DNA of 50,944 bases from assembly GCA_028819955.1 (NCBI GenBank), contig JAPPKP010000125.1, forward strand, positions 1 through 50,944. Direction: 5' to 3'. The notes beneath the pieces were generated by a model. The model made no database searches and was not told where the DNA came from. It was given only the letters and a program-made list of their open reading frames with translations. This stretch comes from Rhodospirillaceae bacterium (GTDB lineage: Bacteria; Pseudomonadota; Alphaproteobacteria; UBA828). Numbering within the stretch: position 1 is the first letter of the stretch; the number at the start of each line of letters is the position of its first letter. Both the position numbers and the translations under genes were made by a program. Of this stretch, positions 26,583 to 36,018 are shown piece after piece.

Positions 26583-26678
26583 TCAAGGCTTCGGGCGCGG
26601 AGGGGGTGGAGGGGGCGGCGGCTTGGGTGGTCTCGGTGGTGGCCCGAGTTTCTCGATAGGATCGGACTCATGGGGCAT
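26583..26678 (-). CDS. Proline-rich 31-residue ORF
   Basis: This short frame starts at an ATG inside the last codons of the SLATT-like gene, an 11-base overlap, and ends with TGA. Its product begins MPHESDPIEKLG and then contains 16 Pro among the remaining 19 residues, with Arg and Lys between them. Overlap with the upstream gene, a natural-looking N-terminus and a protein-like composition make it a plausible partner of the membrane protein. I infer it is real but its function is unknown. Confidence 0.45.
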   Translation of the reverse strand: MPHESDPIEKLGPPPRPPKPPPPPPPPRPKP

Positions 26679-27159
26679 ACCTGTTTGCCTCGGCCTCATA
26701 CGCAGCCACTGCGCAACGCTCGTTGGTCTTGTTGTCGGTGTGGATATCCAGTCGGTTGGCGGCTGCGGAGGCGCGCCGCATGATGTCTTCGGACCGTTTC
26801 ACGGTCTCATCCTCCGCGATCCGATCCGCGTAGACGCTCTCCCACAGGTTGCGGTACTCCGTCTCCAGGTCGCTGAAATCCTTGCTGACGGAGCCCAGCA
26901 TCGCGGCGGTCTTACCGGGATCCACGACCAGATCCCAGATCGTCACGGCGAGTATGGCCAGACCGGGTGCGACGACGAAACCGGTCGGTATCACGTCGAT
27001 CAGCGTGACCCCTGTCGCAATTCCCAGGAATGCCAGGAGAATTCTCAGAATGTTTCGGTGCAGCAAGTAGCGCCTAGCCTTGGCGTCGTAATATCTGGAC
27101 CACCGCGCCATGTCGAGCAGACCCTGCCAGATGGCGCCTCTCGTCTGGTCGGAGATCAT
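26668..27159 (-). CDS. SLATT-like two-helix membrane protein
   Basis: A 163-residue protein with a basic N-terminal region (MARWSRYYDAKARRYLLHR), two hydrophobic segments at about 44–62 and 66–86, and a long charged C-terminal helical part (about 90–163). The layout matches SLATT-type proteins, which are found in several nucleotide-signalling defence systems and are thought to form membrane pores. No nucleotidyltransferase gene is adjacent here. GAGAGGA precedes the ATG at 27,157–27,159. It overlaps a small proline-rich ORF at its 3' end. The SLATT assignment is by layout only and moderately sure. Confidence 0.65.
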   Translation of the reverse strand: MISDQTRGAIWQGLLDMARWSRYYDAKARRYLLHRNILRILLAFLGIATGVTLIDVIPTGFVVAPGLAILAVTIWDLVVDPGKTAAMLGSVSKDFSDLETEYRNLWESVYADRIAEDETVKRSEDIMRRASAAANRLDIHTDNKTNERCAVAAYEAEANRYAP

Positions 27160-27375
27160 GGTTCCTCTCCGCACTCGGCAACCCAGCCGTACTCTACGAT
27201 ACTACCGCGGCGGTTTCCCGTCGATGGACATGCATCGGAGTCGCTGTATTTCAATCACTTGGTGTTCCTGACCGAAGGCGTCAACTAGGGGGACGCCTGC
27301 GATCGAGAGCAGTGCCCCTCCGTATGATAGGCTCGGCCCGCGCGCAGCCGCGGACACGGGTGAGGGAGAGGGACG

Positions 27376-27831
27376 ATGGCGGGGTTCACGATTACGGCGA
27401 CCAATCACACCAGCTTCACGGTCTCCAGCCTCGATCGCGCGATCGGCCTGTTCGAAGGCGCGCTCGGCTTCACGCTGCTCAACCGCTCGCCGCGCGATCC
27501 CAAGTTCATCGAGCAGGTGGTGGGCGTGGACGGCGCGGACATCGAGGTCGCCTACCTACAGGCACCGGGCCATCGCCTGGAGCTGATCGAGTATCGCGGC
27601 CCCGCCGATCGGGGCCGGGTCGAGTCGCGCCCCTGCGACGCGGGCTTCGCCCACATCGCCTTCGACGTGGACGACATCCACGAAGCGATCGCGGCGGCGC
27701 GGGACGCGGGCTCCGAGCCGCTGGGCGACCCCATCGTCGTCAACGCCGGGCCCAACAAGGGCGGCCTCGTGGTCTACACCCGCGATCCCGACGGCATCAC
27801 GGTCGAGTTCATCCAGCGGCCGAAGGCGTAG
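27376..27831 (+). CDS. VOC (glyoxalase/bleomycin-resistance) family protein
   Basis: This 151-residue metalloenzyme-fold protein has the paired beta-alpha-beta-beta-beta units of the VOC superfamily. Probable metal ligands are His near the start (TNHTSFTV), Glu in LELIEYRGP, His in FAHIAFDVDD and Glu in VEFIQRP. It resembles methylmalonyl-CoA epimerase-like and lactoylglutathione lyase-like members. GAGGGAGAGGGAC precedes the ATG. A flavin reductase gene follows after 7 bases, so they are co-transcribed. The reaction is not known. Confidence 0.85.
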   Translation: MAGFTITATNHTSFTVSSLDRAIGLFEGALGFTLLNRSPRDPKFIEQVVGVDGADIEVAYLQAPGHRLELIEYRGPADRGRVESRPCDAGFAHIAFDVDDIHEAIAAARDAGSEPLGDPIVVNAGPNKGGLVVYTRDPDGITVEFIQRPKA

Positions 27832-27838
27832 CCGCCCC

Positions 27839-28456
27839 ATGTTCTACGAGACCGCGCGCGCCGATCACGGCCTGCCGCACGACCCCTTCAAGTCCTGCGT
27901 GGTGCCGCGCCCCATCGGCTGGATCGCCACGATCGATGCGGCCGGCGGGCTCAACCTCGCGCCCTTCAGCTACTTCAACGCCTGCGGCGACCGCCCGCCG
28001 CAGGTGATGTACGCGCCGAGCGGGCGGCACGTCGAGGGCGGCGCCAAGGATAGCCTGCACAACGTGCAGGAGACCGGCGAGTTCGTCGCCAGCCTGGCCA
28101 CCTGGGAGCAGCGCGAGGCCATGCGCCTCTCGTCGAGCCACGTGCTGCGCAGCGTCGACGAGTTCGCGCTCGCGGGCCTCGAGACCGAGCCCGCGCGGCT
28201 GGTGCGCCCGCCCAGGGTCAAGGGCGCGCCGATCCACCTCGAATGCCGGCTCCACAAGACGATCGAGCTGCTTGCCGACGACCCCGCGCGCTGCCGTAAC
28301 TGGATCGTGCTGGGCCGGGTCGTCGGCGTTCACATCGACGACGCGATCATCACCGACGGCCGCGTGGACCAGTCGAAGTTCCGCCCCATCGCGCGGCTCG
28401 GCTACGCCGACTACACCACGGTCGACAGCCACTTCGAGATGCCCTTCCCGGACTGA
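27839..28456 (+). CDS. Flavin reductase family (DIM6/NTAB) protein
   Basis: A 205-residue FMN-binding split-barrel protein. The conserved VVPRPIGWIATIDAAGGLNLAPFSYFNACGD block (cut short here as VVPRPIGW and LAPFSYFNA) and the later RGAPIHLECRL-like strand are typical of flavin reductases that give reduced FMN to monooxygenases, or of flavoredoxin-like oxidoreductases. The Asn and Ser flavin contacts appear present. It overlaps nothing and follows the VOC gene by 7 bases. It lies a few kb from F420 genes, but I see no reason to call it F420-dependent. Confidence 0.87.
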   Translation: MFYETARADHGLPHDPFKSCVVPRPIGWIATIDAAGGLNLAPFSYFNACGDRPPQVMYAPSGRHVEGGAKDSLHNVQETGEFVASLATWEQREAMRLSSSHVLRSVDEFALAGLETEPARLVRPPRVKGAPIHLECRLHKTIELLADDPARCRNWIVLGRVVGVHIDDAIITDGRVDQSKFRPIARLGYADYTTVDSHFEMPFPD

Positions 28457-28537
28457 GGAGGGGGGACGGGTACCGCGCCGGGGCTGAAAGAGCGGGAAGA
28501 ACAGGGGCGCGGCACGGGAGACGGGCGCTGGGCCTCG

Positions 28538-28687
28538 TTAGGCGCGGAACGGGAACGCGTCGCTCACGTCGATCTCCTCCGCGCGCGGCGCGATCTCCGC
28601 CTGCGCGAAGCTCTCGACCGAGCTGCGGATCATGTCGGCCGTCTCGCCGAGCCCGAAATCGAGGCCTGGCATTCGGTTGGAGGTCAT
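28538..28687 (-). pseudogene. Truncated 5' copy of isovaleryl-CoA dehydrogenase
   Basis: The ATG at 28,685–28,687 begins a 49-codon frame whose first 40 residues are identical to the enzyme encoded at 1996–3168, ending in PFRA and a TAA. About nine of those 40 codons differ only at silent positions (for example CGA for CGG and AGC for TCG). After codon 46 the sequence no longer matches. It therefore looks like the 5' remnant of a diverged second gene or of an imported allele. AGGAG precedes the ATG, so a short peptide might still be made. It is oppositely oriented to the intact gene, 26 kb away. Confidence 0.85.
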
Positions 28688-29092
28688 TGGTACTCCTGTA
28701 TTGACCCGCTTCCTCAGCGGCGAATACGACCATAGCACAAGTAAGGGAAGTCCGGACATTACAGTGAGTAGATAGCGGTTCACCAAGAACTCTGCGAGAA
28801 TACGAATCGACCGACAGCTAGTGCCCAAGATTGCGTTGCAACCAAACACACTTTTCCCTGTCTGGATCACTTTCCCCACACTGTTCGGCAGAACGCCGTT
28901 CCATGGCATGCTTTTACGAAGCGTCTCGAACTCCCAATTCCCGCGCCTTCCTCTAGGATAACGCTCTGCCTGCACGTACTGCCTACATGATAGATAAGTT
29001 GTCGAGGACTACGAAAATCGTCGCGACGCAACCCAACTCAACAGGACATCCACTTCGTTTTCTACAAAGAGAAAGGGCGGGAGTAAGCACCC
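28688..29092. other. AT-rich intergenic region before the DUF2971 gene
   Basis: GC content falls steeply within this 405-base stretch. It must hold the promoters of the truncated ivd copy and of the plus-strand orphan gene. TATGGTCG (28,727–28,734, minus strand) also occurs upstream of the intact ivd (1937–1944), so homology may extend into the leader. No further gene is seen. Confidence 0.4.
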
Positions 29093-30511
29093 ATGATGGG
29101 ATTGTACAGATTACGAAGAACCAAACACTTGGTTGGCAAATATAAGGAACTTGATAAGCAGGAGATCTATTTTGCACATCCAACTGAACTGAATGATCCG
29201 ATGGAGGGATTTCGAGATATATATTGGCTAGGCGACCGCATCGTGTGGCAAAATTTGTTTCGACATTATATTTATTGCCTGCACATCACATGTGTTATCT
29301 CCAGAATCACCGGAGACACGGGAAAGGTAAAGCCCGAACATATTCCAATCACGTCGGACGTACCTGAGAACTGGACACAAGAGGCTGTTGATCTATTTGA
29401 CGACATATGCACGAGGGTGTTTGAGCGCGCAAAGCTTCTCCAGTTTACTTTAAGAATTGGGAACGCCAAGCGCAAAGTGCGTCGTGACGAGTTGTTGTTC
29501 TATCTCTATTCGTTCCATCACGTCGCACTACACGAAATTGAGAGTGCATATTTTGATCACGGTTTGGCATCCAACAGACCATTGCCACTGGATCACACTT
29601 CAAATTTTGAGAATTCCCACAAGCTACAAGAAGTTCTTGGTGCGATTGAGGAAGAGGACGCACATTACGAACAGGTTTTCAAAGTCTCTTCATTCATGAC
29701 GGAGCAAATTTCTCTAAGGTATAGGATGTCTCCGGATTCTTCAAGACCTGACAATATTACCGCCAACAGGCAGTTCATCGTATTGGACTTTCCGAAGAAG
29801 TACATGGAGCGTCTGGAAACCATCATGTATCCCAATTGGTACGTGGCATGTTTCTTGAGAAGTTATTCCAATTCGTCAACTTGGGGCAACTACGGGGATG
29901 GCCATAAGGGTGTTTGTCTAATATTCAAAACTGATCATGAAGATGAAAGAATTACCGTGCCCTTGGAGCAAATCACAGGCAATTCCAATCAGGGAGAGGA
30001 ATGGCGCTGTAGACCGATGGAAGTGCACGAAGTGACGTATGGGGAAGTACACGACGAAATAGATTTCTTCCGATCACTCGGACAGCTTCCTGAGTCGAAA
30101 TCCTTGGACGTGTGGTATAAAGATGCAACCGGAAGCATTAGCGATTGCGCCTCGCATATAGTTGAGGATATGGAAGCCTGGAGAGAGGGATATTGGCAGT
30201 CATTTTATCCGGGAATCAACAAGAAAACCGAGCACTGGAAATACGAACAGGAGAGCCGACTTATACTATGCAGCATGTTAGGCGAGTTACCAGACAAGCG
30301 TCAGCGCAAACTGAAATACAAATTCGAGTCTCTGAGGGGCATCATTTTCGGAATGCGAACGTCGGACAGAGACAAAGTAAGAATGCTCGACGTATTGAAG
30401 AAGAAGTGCAGAGAAAATGACCGAACAGAATTTCAAGTCTTCCAAGCATATTACGACCACAAGACAGGCAACATAGGAAAATACCCCGTAAACATAGATT
30501 TGTCTGAATGA
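29093..30511 (+). CDS. DUF2971-like orphan protein
   Basis: This 472-residue protein has DUF2971 hallmarks: an N-terminal LYRLRR plus EIYFAHPTELNDPMEGFRD (about 25–43), a central GVCLIFKT strand and a C-terminal HWKYEQESRLIL (about 382–393). DUF2971 has no settled function but recurs in variable genomic islands. Base composition is strikingly AT-rich for this genome and no partner gene is adjacent, so recent transfer is likely. The ATG at 29,093 is followed at once by another ATG; either may be used. No signal peptide or membrane segment is seen. Confidence 0.78.
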   Translation: MMGLYRLRRTKHLVGKYKELDKQEIYFAHPTELNDPMEGFRDIYWLGDRIVWQNLFRHYIYCLHITCVISRITGDTGKVKPEHIPITSDVPENWTQEAVDLFDDICTRVFERAKLLQFTLRIGNAKRKVRRDELLFYLYSFHHVALHEIESAYFDHGLASNRPLPLDHTSNFENSHKLQEVLGAIEEEDAHYEQVFKVSSFMTEQISLRYRMSPDSSRPDNITANRQFIVLDFPKKYMERLETIMYPNWYVACFLRSYSNSSTWGNYGDGHKGVCLIFKTDHEDERITVPLEQITGNSNQGEEWRCRPMEVHEVTYGEVHDEIDFFRSLGQLPESKSLDVWYKDATGSISDCASHIVEDMEAWREGYWQSFYPGINKKTEHWKYEQESRLILCSMLGELPDKRQRKLKYKFESLRGIIFGMRTSDRDKVRMLDVLKKKCRENDRTEFQVFQAYYDHKTGNIGKYPVNIDLSE

Positions 30512-31195
30512 GATATGGAAAGGCCGGCGGGGACGAGGAATAAAAGTGCAGTTAGGCTTACATAGTCAGGGCAGTCTAGGCGAGGAAGGCCGGCGCGGGA
30601 CGTCAAGACAGCAAACCCACCTCTCCCTGTCCCTCTCCCCCCTTGGAAGGGCGGAGAGGGGACGTAGGTGGCGCCGGCATGTGCTTTCTTCTCGGCCTGT
30701 GGGGCGGAAGGGAAGGGAATGCAGGCAGCGCCGCTTTCTCCCCCTCTCCTCCCCGCCGGGGAGAGGGTTGGGGTGAGGAGGGGGCGGGAGCAGGAGCGAT
30801 GGCTTCCTTCTGTCGTGCTCTCTTGCTCCCCGGACCATGGCGCGGGGTACGGGGGGCGGGAGCCGTGCGAGGATCGCGCCATGATGTGTGAGCGCGAGAA
30901 GCAGTGGGCCACGGCAAGTGATGTGAGCGGGCCTCTGCGGCCCTCTTGCCGTCTTGAGGGCGGGCCCCACTAGGGCCACCACGAGCCGCCTCCCAGCCGT
31001 CACTTGGACCGGCTTGAGCCACCTTGGGCCGGAATAGGCCGCATCAAGACTCTCTTCCCGACAGTATTCGCCCCACTCGTTCGACCCAACCGCTCGCGAG
31101 GCGGGCGGTCGCCATAGCGCACCGGCGGCCTGCCATCGCATCCGCAGACCGCTAGCCCTTGCATATAAGCGCCGGTGCGCCTACAAGGTCTAGCG
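30512..31195. other. Intergenic region with repeat and pyr leader
   Basis: No convincing gene lies in these 684 bases. GGAAAGGCCGGCG and GGAAGGCCGGCGCGG recur at about 30,518 and 30,587. A long GC-rich palindromic element covers 30,616–30,780. Towards the right end TATAAG at 31,164 could be the -10 box of the pyrB operon; no matching -35 box is convincing. Confidence 0.45.
30616..30780. repeat. Composite GC-rich palindromic repeat, copy 2
   Basis: Read on the minus strand this stretch repeats the order seen at 13,211–13,318: a hairpin (CCCTCTCC…GGAGAGGG), a GCC-CCTACGTCCCC core and a closing GAGAGGTGGG. About 55 bases between hairpin and core are extra in this copy. Shared order and core show the two are one dispersed family. 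It sits at the junction between the AT-rich DUF2971 patch and the pyr operon. Confidence 0.6.
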
Positions 31196-32158
31196 ATGCA
31201 GCCTGCGCTCCTGCCATCGATCTTCGGCGACCGGCATCTGCTGGGGATCGAGGGGCTTTCCGCAGGGGCGATCACTCACCTGCTCGATCTCTCCGAGGGC
31301 TACGTCGCGCTCAACCGCGAGGTGCAGAAGCGCAAGAGCCTGCTCGGCGGGCGCACTGTGGTGCTGCTCTTCTTCGAGACCTCGACCCGCACGCGCACCT
31401 CGTTCGAGCTTGCGGGCAAGCGGCTCGGCGCCGACGTCATCAACATCGCGGTGGCGAGCTCGGCGATCAAGAAGGGCGAGACGCTCATCGACACGGCGAT
31501 GACGCTGAACGCCATGCACCCGGACATGCTGATCGTGCGCCACCCCGATGCCGGCGCCGCCCTGCTGCTCGCCAATCACGTGGAGTGCGCGGTGATCAAC
31601 GCGGGCGACGGCAGCCACGAGCATCCCACCCAGGCGCTGCTGGATGCGCTCACCATCCGCCACCGCTTCGGCCGGATCGAGGGGCTCCGGGTCGCCATCT
31701 GCGGCGACGTGCTGCACAGCCGGGTCGCCCGCTCCAACATCCTGCTGCTCAACACCATGGGCGCGGGGGTGCGCATCGTCGCGCCGCCCACCCTGGTGCC
31801 GGCGGCGGTCGAGCGCATGGGCGTCGAGGTCTTCCACGACATGCGGGCGGGGCTCGCGGGCTGCGACGTCATCATGATGCTGCGCCTGCAGCAGGAGCGC
31901 ATGCAGGGCACCTTCGTGCCGTCGGTCCGCGAGTACTTCCGCTTCTACGGCCTGGACCGGGCCAAGCTCGCCGAGGCCAGGGAGAACGCGCTGATCCTCC
32001 ATCCGGGGCCCATGAACCGGGGCGTCGAGATCGACAGCGAAGTCGCGGACGACATCACGCGGAGCGCCATCCTCGACCAGGTCGAGCTCGGCGTCGCCGT
32101 GCGCCAGGGCTGCCTCGACGCGCTGAGCCGCAATCTCGGCCCGGCGCCGGTGTTCTGA
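31196..32158 (+). CDS. pyrB: Aspartate carbamoyltransferase catalytic subunit
   Basis: This 320-residue cytosolic enzyme joins carbamoyl phosphate to aspartate, the committed step of pyrimidine synthesis. Visible motifs are the carbamoyl-phosphate loop STRTRTSFE (63–71), [10 protein letters not shown] and the C-terminal [11 protein letters not shown]. Length is normal. The ATG at 31,196 is used; a GTG seven codons upstream is in frame but adds residues unlike the family. AAGGTC precedes it. pyrC starts 15 bases after its stop, so pyrB–pyrC–pyrD form a unit. No pyrI regulatory subunit is seen. Confidence 0.96.
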   Translation: MQPALLPSIFGDRHLLGIEGLSAGAITHLLDLSEGYVALNREVQKRKSLLGGRTVVLLFFETSTRTRTSFELAGKRLGADVINIAVASSAIKKGETLIDTAMTLNAMHPDMLIVRHPDAGAALLLANHVECAVINAGDGSHEHPTQALLDALTIRHRFGRIEGLRVAICGDVLHSRVARSNILLLNTMGAGVRIVAPPTLVPAAVERMGVEVFHDMRAGLAGCDVIMMLRLQQERMQGTFVPSVREYFRFYGLDRAKLAEARENALILHPGPMNRGVEIDSEVADDITRSAILDQVELGVAVRQGCLDALSRNLGPAPVF

Positions 32159-32173
32159 ACAGGAGCGCGGCGC

Positions 32174-33475
<1,302 letters not shown>

Positions 33476-33487
33476 CGCCGGTCCGCC

Positions 33488-34702
33488 ATGTCCTACGCCG
33501 ACATCGCCACCGCCGGCCTCCGCTGCCTGCCGCCGGAGATGGCCCACGGCGCCGCGCTCACGCTCCTCGGGCTGGCGCGGCCGCCAGCGCCTCCGCCGCC
33601 CGACCCGGCACTCGCGCAGACTCTCTGGAGCCTGCGCTTCCCGACGCCCTTAGGCCTCGCCGCCGGCTTCGACAAGGACATCCGCTGCCCCGATGCGGCG
33701 GCGCGGCTCGGCCTCGGCTTCGGCGAGGCGGGCACGGTCACGCCCCAGCCGCAGCCGGGCAATCCGCGGCCCAGGCTCTTTCGCCTGCGGCGGGAACGCG
33801 CGCTGATCAACCGGATGGGCTTCAACAGCGCCGGCCTGGAGGTCGCCGCCGCACGGCTGGAGCGGTGGCGCCGTACGCACGGCACCGGACCGTGCCCGCT
33901 CGGGATCAACATCGGCGTGAACAAGGATAGCGCCGACCCAGCGCACGACTACGCCACCGGCCTCGCCCGCGTGGCCCCGCTTGCCGACTACGTGGCGGTG
34001 AACGTCTCCTCACCCAACACGCCGGGGCTGCGGGCGTGGCAGGCGGGCGATGCGCTCCGCCGCCTGCTGGCCGCGCTGGTGGACGCACACACCCGTCTCG
34101 ACCGCGCGCCGCCCATCCTGCTCAAGCTCGCGCCGGAGATCGACGACGCGGCCCTGGCGGTGCTGATTGAGGCCATCGAGGACGCGCCCATCGCCGGCCT
34201 GATCCTCACCAACACCACGACTGCGCGCCCGCCCGGCCTGGTCTCGCGCCACCGGGCGGAGGAGGGCGGCCTCAGCGGCGCACCGCTGGCGCCGCGTGCG
34301 CTGGAGGTGCTGCGCCGCGCCTATGCCTTGAGCGGCGGCCGCCTGCCGCTGATCGGCGTCGGCGGGATCGATTCGGCCGAGGCCGCTTACGCCCGCATCC
34401 GCGCGGGCGCGAGCCTCGTCCAGCTTTACACCGCGCTGGTCTACCGGGGGCCGAGTCTCGTCGGAGAGATCACGCAAGGGCTCGCCCGGCTGCTCGCGGC
34501 CGACGGCTTCGCCTCGCTGTCGGACGCAGTCGGCGCCGACCACCGCGCCCCCACTGCGCCTGGTCACGAGACGGCCTCGATCTCCTCCGCGATGGCGCGG
34601 GCCGCGGCAAGTGGATCGGGTGCCTGCGTGATCGGCCGGCCCACGACCAGCGCGGTCGCGCCGGCGCGCGCCGCATCGGCCGGCGTCGCGACCCGCGCTT
34701 GA
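33488..34702 (+). CDS. pyrD: Dihydroorotate dehydrogenase (quinone), C-terminally extended
   Basis: This class 2, membrane-associated FMN enzyme oxidises dihydroorotate to orotate with quinone. It has PLGLAAGFDKD, FNRMGFNSAG-like NRMGFNSAG, VAVNVSSPNTPGLR with the catalytic Ser, ILTNTTTARP and GVGGIDSAEAAYARIRAGASLVQLYTALVY. The family body ends near residue 353 at VGADHR, but the frame runs on for 51 Ala/Ser-rich residues to 34,702. This tail is antisense to the 3' end of pyrF over 139 bases. It may be a genuine extension from loss of the original stop. The N-terminal helix for membrane contact is present. Confidence 0.93.
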   Translation: MSYADIATAGLRCLPPEMAHGAALTLLGLARPPAPPPPDPALAQTLWSLRFPTPLGLAAGFDKDIRCPDAAARLGLGFGEAGTVTPQPQPGNPRPRLFRLRRERALINRMGFNSAGLEVAAARLERWRRTHGTGPCPLGINIGVNKDSADPAHDYATGLARVAPLADYVAVNVSSPNTPGLRAWQAGDALRRLLAALVDAHTRLDRAPPILLKLAPEIDDAALAVLIEAIEDAPIAGLILTNTTTARPPGLVSRHRAEEGGLSGAPLAPRALEVLRRAYALSGGRLPLIGVGGIDSAEAAYARIRAGASLVQLYTALVYRGPSLVGEITQGLARLLAADGFASLSDAVGADHRAPTAPGHETASISSAMARAAASGSGACVIGRPTTSAVAPARAASAGVATRA

Positions 34703-35295
34703 TCGCCCTTGCCGCTGCCGGCGCCGCTCGCCGGGCGAATGCCAGGGACGACGATGTGAAAGTCCGGGCCGTGCGCCGCGCGCAGCGTCGCCACCTCGTG
34801 CGGGCTCGCAATCACGCCTGCCAGCCCCGCCTCGTGGGCCAGCCCTGCGAGGCGCAGCACCTGATCGTGCGTGGAGCCCGCGATGCTCTGGCGCGCCAGC
34901 GCGGCATCGTCGAGGCTTGTGAGCACGGTCACGCCGAGCAGGTTGGGCGGGGCGACGCCCTGGCGCGCGGCTTCCTCCTCCGCAGACTCGCGCGCCGCGC
35001 GCATCATGGCGACGCCGCCGGCCGCGTGGACGGTGAGGTAGTGCGGCTCCAGCGCGACCGCGCTGCGCAATGCGCCCGCAACGGTGTTCGGGATGTCGTG
35101 CAGCTTGAGGTCGAGGAAGAGCGGCCGGCCGGCGGCGCGCACCGCGCTCACGCCCTCGGGTCCGTACGCGCAGAAGTATTCCAGGCCGAGCTTGAAGCCG
35201 CCAACCGCCGGCGCGAGCAGGCCCGCCAGCCGCTCGACCGTGGCCCGGTCGCGCGCATCGAGGGCGCAATAGAGGGAAACCTTCGGCATGAGCAT
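34564..35295 (-). CDS. pyrF: Orotidine 5'-phosphate decarboxylase
   Basis: A 243-residue TIM-barrel enzyme that decarboxylates OMP to UMP, the last step of the pathway. The catalytic DLKLHDIPNTV (Lys-x-x-Asp type), the TVHAAGGVAMM strand, and the C-terminal phosphate loop VVPGIRPA and VVGRPITQA are visible. ATGs at 35,295 and 35,289 are both possible; neither has a strong ribosome site. It is convergent with pyrD, overlapping its tail by 139 bases, and divergent from pyrE across about 75 bases that should hold both promoters. Confidence 0.95.
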   Translation of the reverse strand: MLMPKVSLYCALDARDRATVERLAGLLAPAVGGFKLGLEYFCAYGPEGVSAVRAAGRPLFLDLKLHDIPNTVAGALRSAVALEPHYLTVHAAGGVAMMRAARESAEEEAARQGVAPPNLLGVTVLTSLDDAALARQSIAGSTHDQVLRLAGLAHEAGLAGVIASPHEVATLRAAHGPDFHIVVPGIRPASGAGSGKGDQARVATPADAARAGATALVVGRPITQAPDPLAAARAIAEEIEAVS

Positions 35296-35369
35296 CCCGT
35301 TCGGGCGGCTATAGTCTACCCTCGCGCCGGGCGCAGGACGACCGCAGAGCGGGAGGGCAGGGGATACGG

Positions 35370-36008
35370 ATGAGCCAGGCGGCGGAGGAGATTGCGGCGG
35401 TCCTGCTCGATACTGGCGCCTTCCTGGTGCGGCCCGAGGCGCCGTTCCGCCTGACCTCGGGTCTCTATGCGCCCTTCTACGTTAACTGCCGGCTGATCCT
35501 TTCGCGGCCCGAGGCGCGGGCGCAGGCGGCAGCGGCGCTGGCGGCGACGGTGCCGCAGCCCGCCACCACGGTCGTCGCCGGCGGGGTCACCGCGGGCGTC
35601 CCCTACGCCACCCTGGTCGCGGACCGGCTGGCGCTCCCCTTGGTCTACGTCCGCACCGAGACCAAGGCGCACGGCACTGCAGGCCGCATCGAGGGCGGCG
35701 CCGTCGCCGGCGAACGCGTCCACCTGATCGAGGACTTGATCTCGACCGCCGGCAGCATCCTCGCCTTCGCGCAGGCATTGCGCGACGCGGGCGCTGAGGT
35801 CGAACGGGTGAGCGTGCTGTTCTCGCGTGCCGGCGTGTCGGCGCAGCGGTCGCTGGAAGAGGCGGGGCTCGCGCTCGCCGCCGTCTGCGATCTCGACACG
35901 CTGCTCGCTGTGGCGCTGAGCCGCGGGCGGATCGACGAGCAGGGGCTAGGGGAGGTCCGGGCCTTTCTCGCTGACCCCGAAGGCTGGTCCGCCCAGCACG
36001 GAGGGTAG
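35370..36008 (+). CDS. pyrE: Orotate phosphoribosyltransferase
   Basis: This 212-residue enzyme links orotate to PRPP, giving OMP. The PRPP-binding loop is VHLIEDLISTAGS (about 124–136) where the usual motif has two Thr-Gly, and KAHGTAGRIEGG is the flexible catalytic loop with its Lys and His. SGLYAPFYVNCRLILSRPEAR is the conserved orotate region. It starts at 35,370 after GGGAGGGCAGGGG. It completes the local set pyrB, C, D, F, E, missing only carbamoyl-phosphate synthetase. Its stop lies 10 bases from the convergent gene on the minus strand. Confidence 0.94.
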   Translation: MSQAAEEIAAVLLDTGAFLVRPEAPFRLTSGLYAPFYVNCRLILSRPEARAQAAAALAATVPQPATTVVAGGVTAGVPYATLVADRLALPLVYVRTETKAHGTAGRIEGGAVAGERVHLIEDLISTAGSILAFAQALRDAGAEVERVSVLFSRAGVSAQRSLEEAGLALAAVCDLDTLLAVALSRGRIDEQGLGEVRAFLADPEGWSAQHGG

Positions 36009-36018
36009 CGCCTCGCGA

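Noticed and set aside
27839..28456. F420-dependent reductase
   Set aside because: The protein has the flavin-reductase split-barrel blocks and no specific F420 features; closeness to fbiC alone is not enough.
30566..31141. Minus-strand frame across the GC-rich repeat before pyrB
   Set aside because: It translates the palindromic repeat into Pro/Arg-rich nonsense and has no start context.
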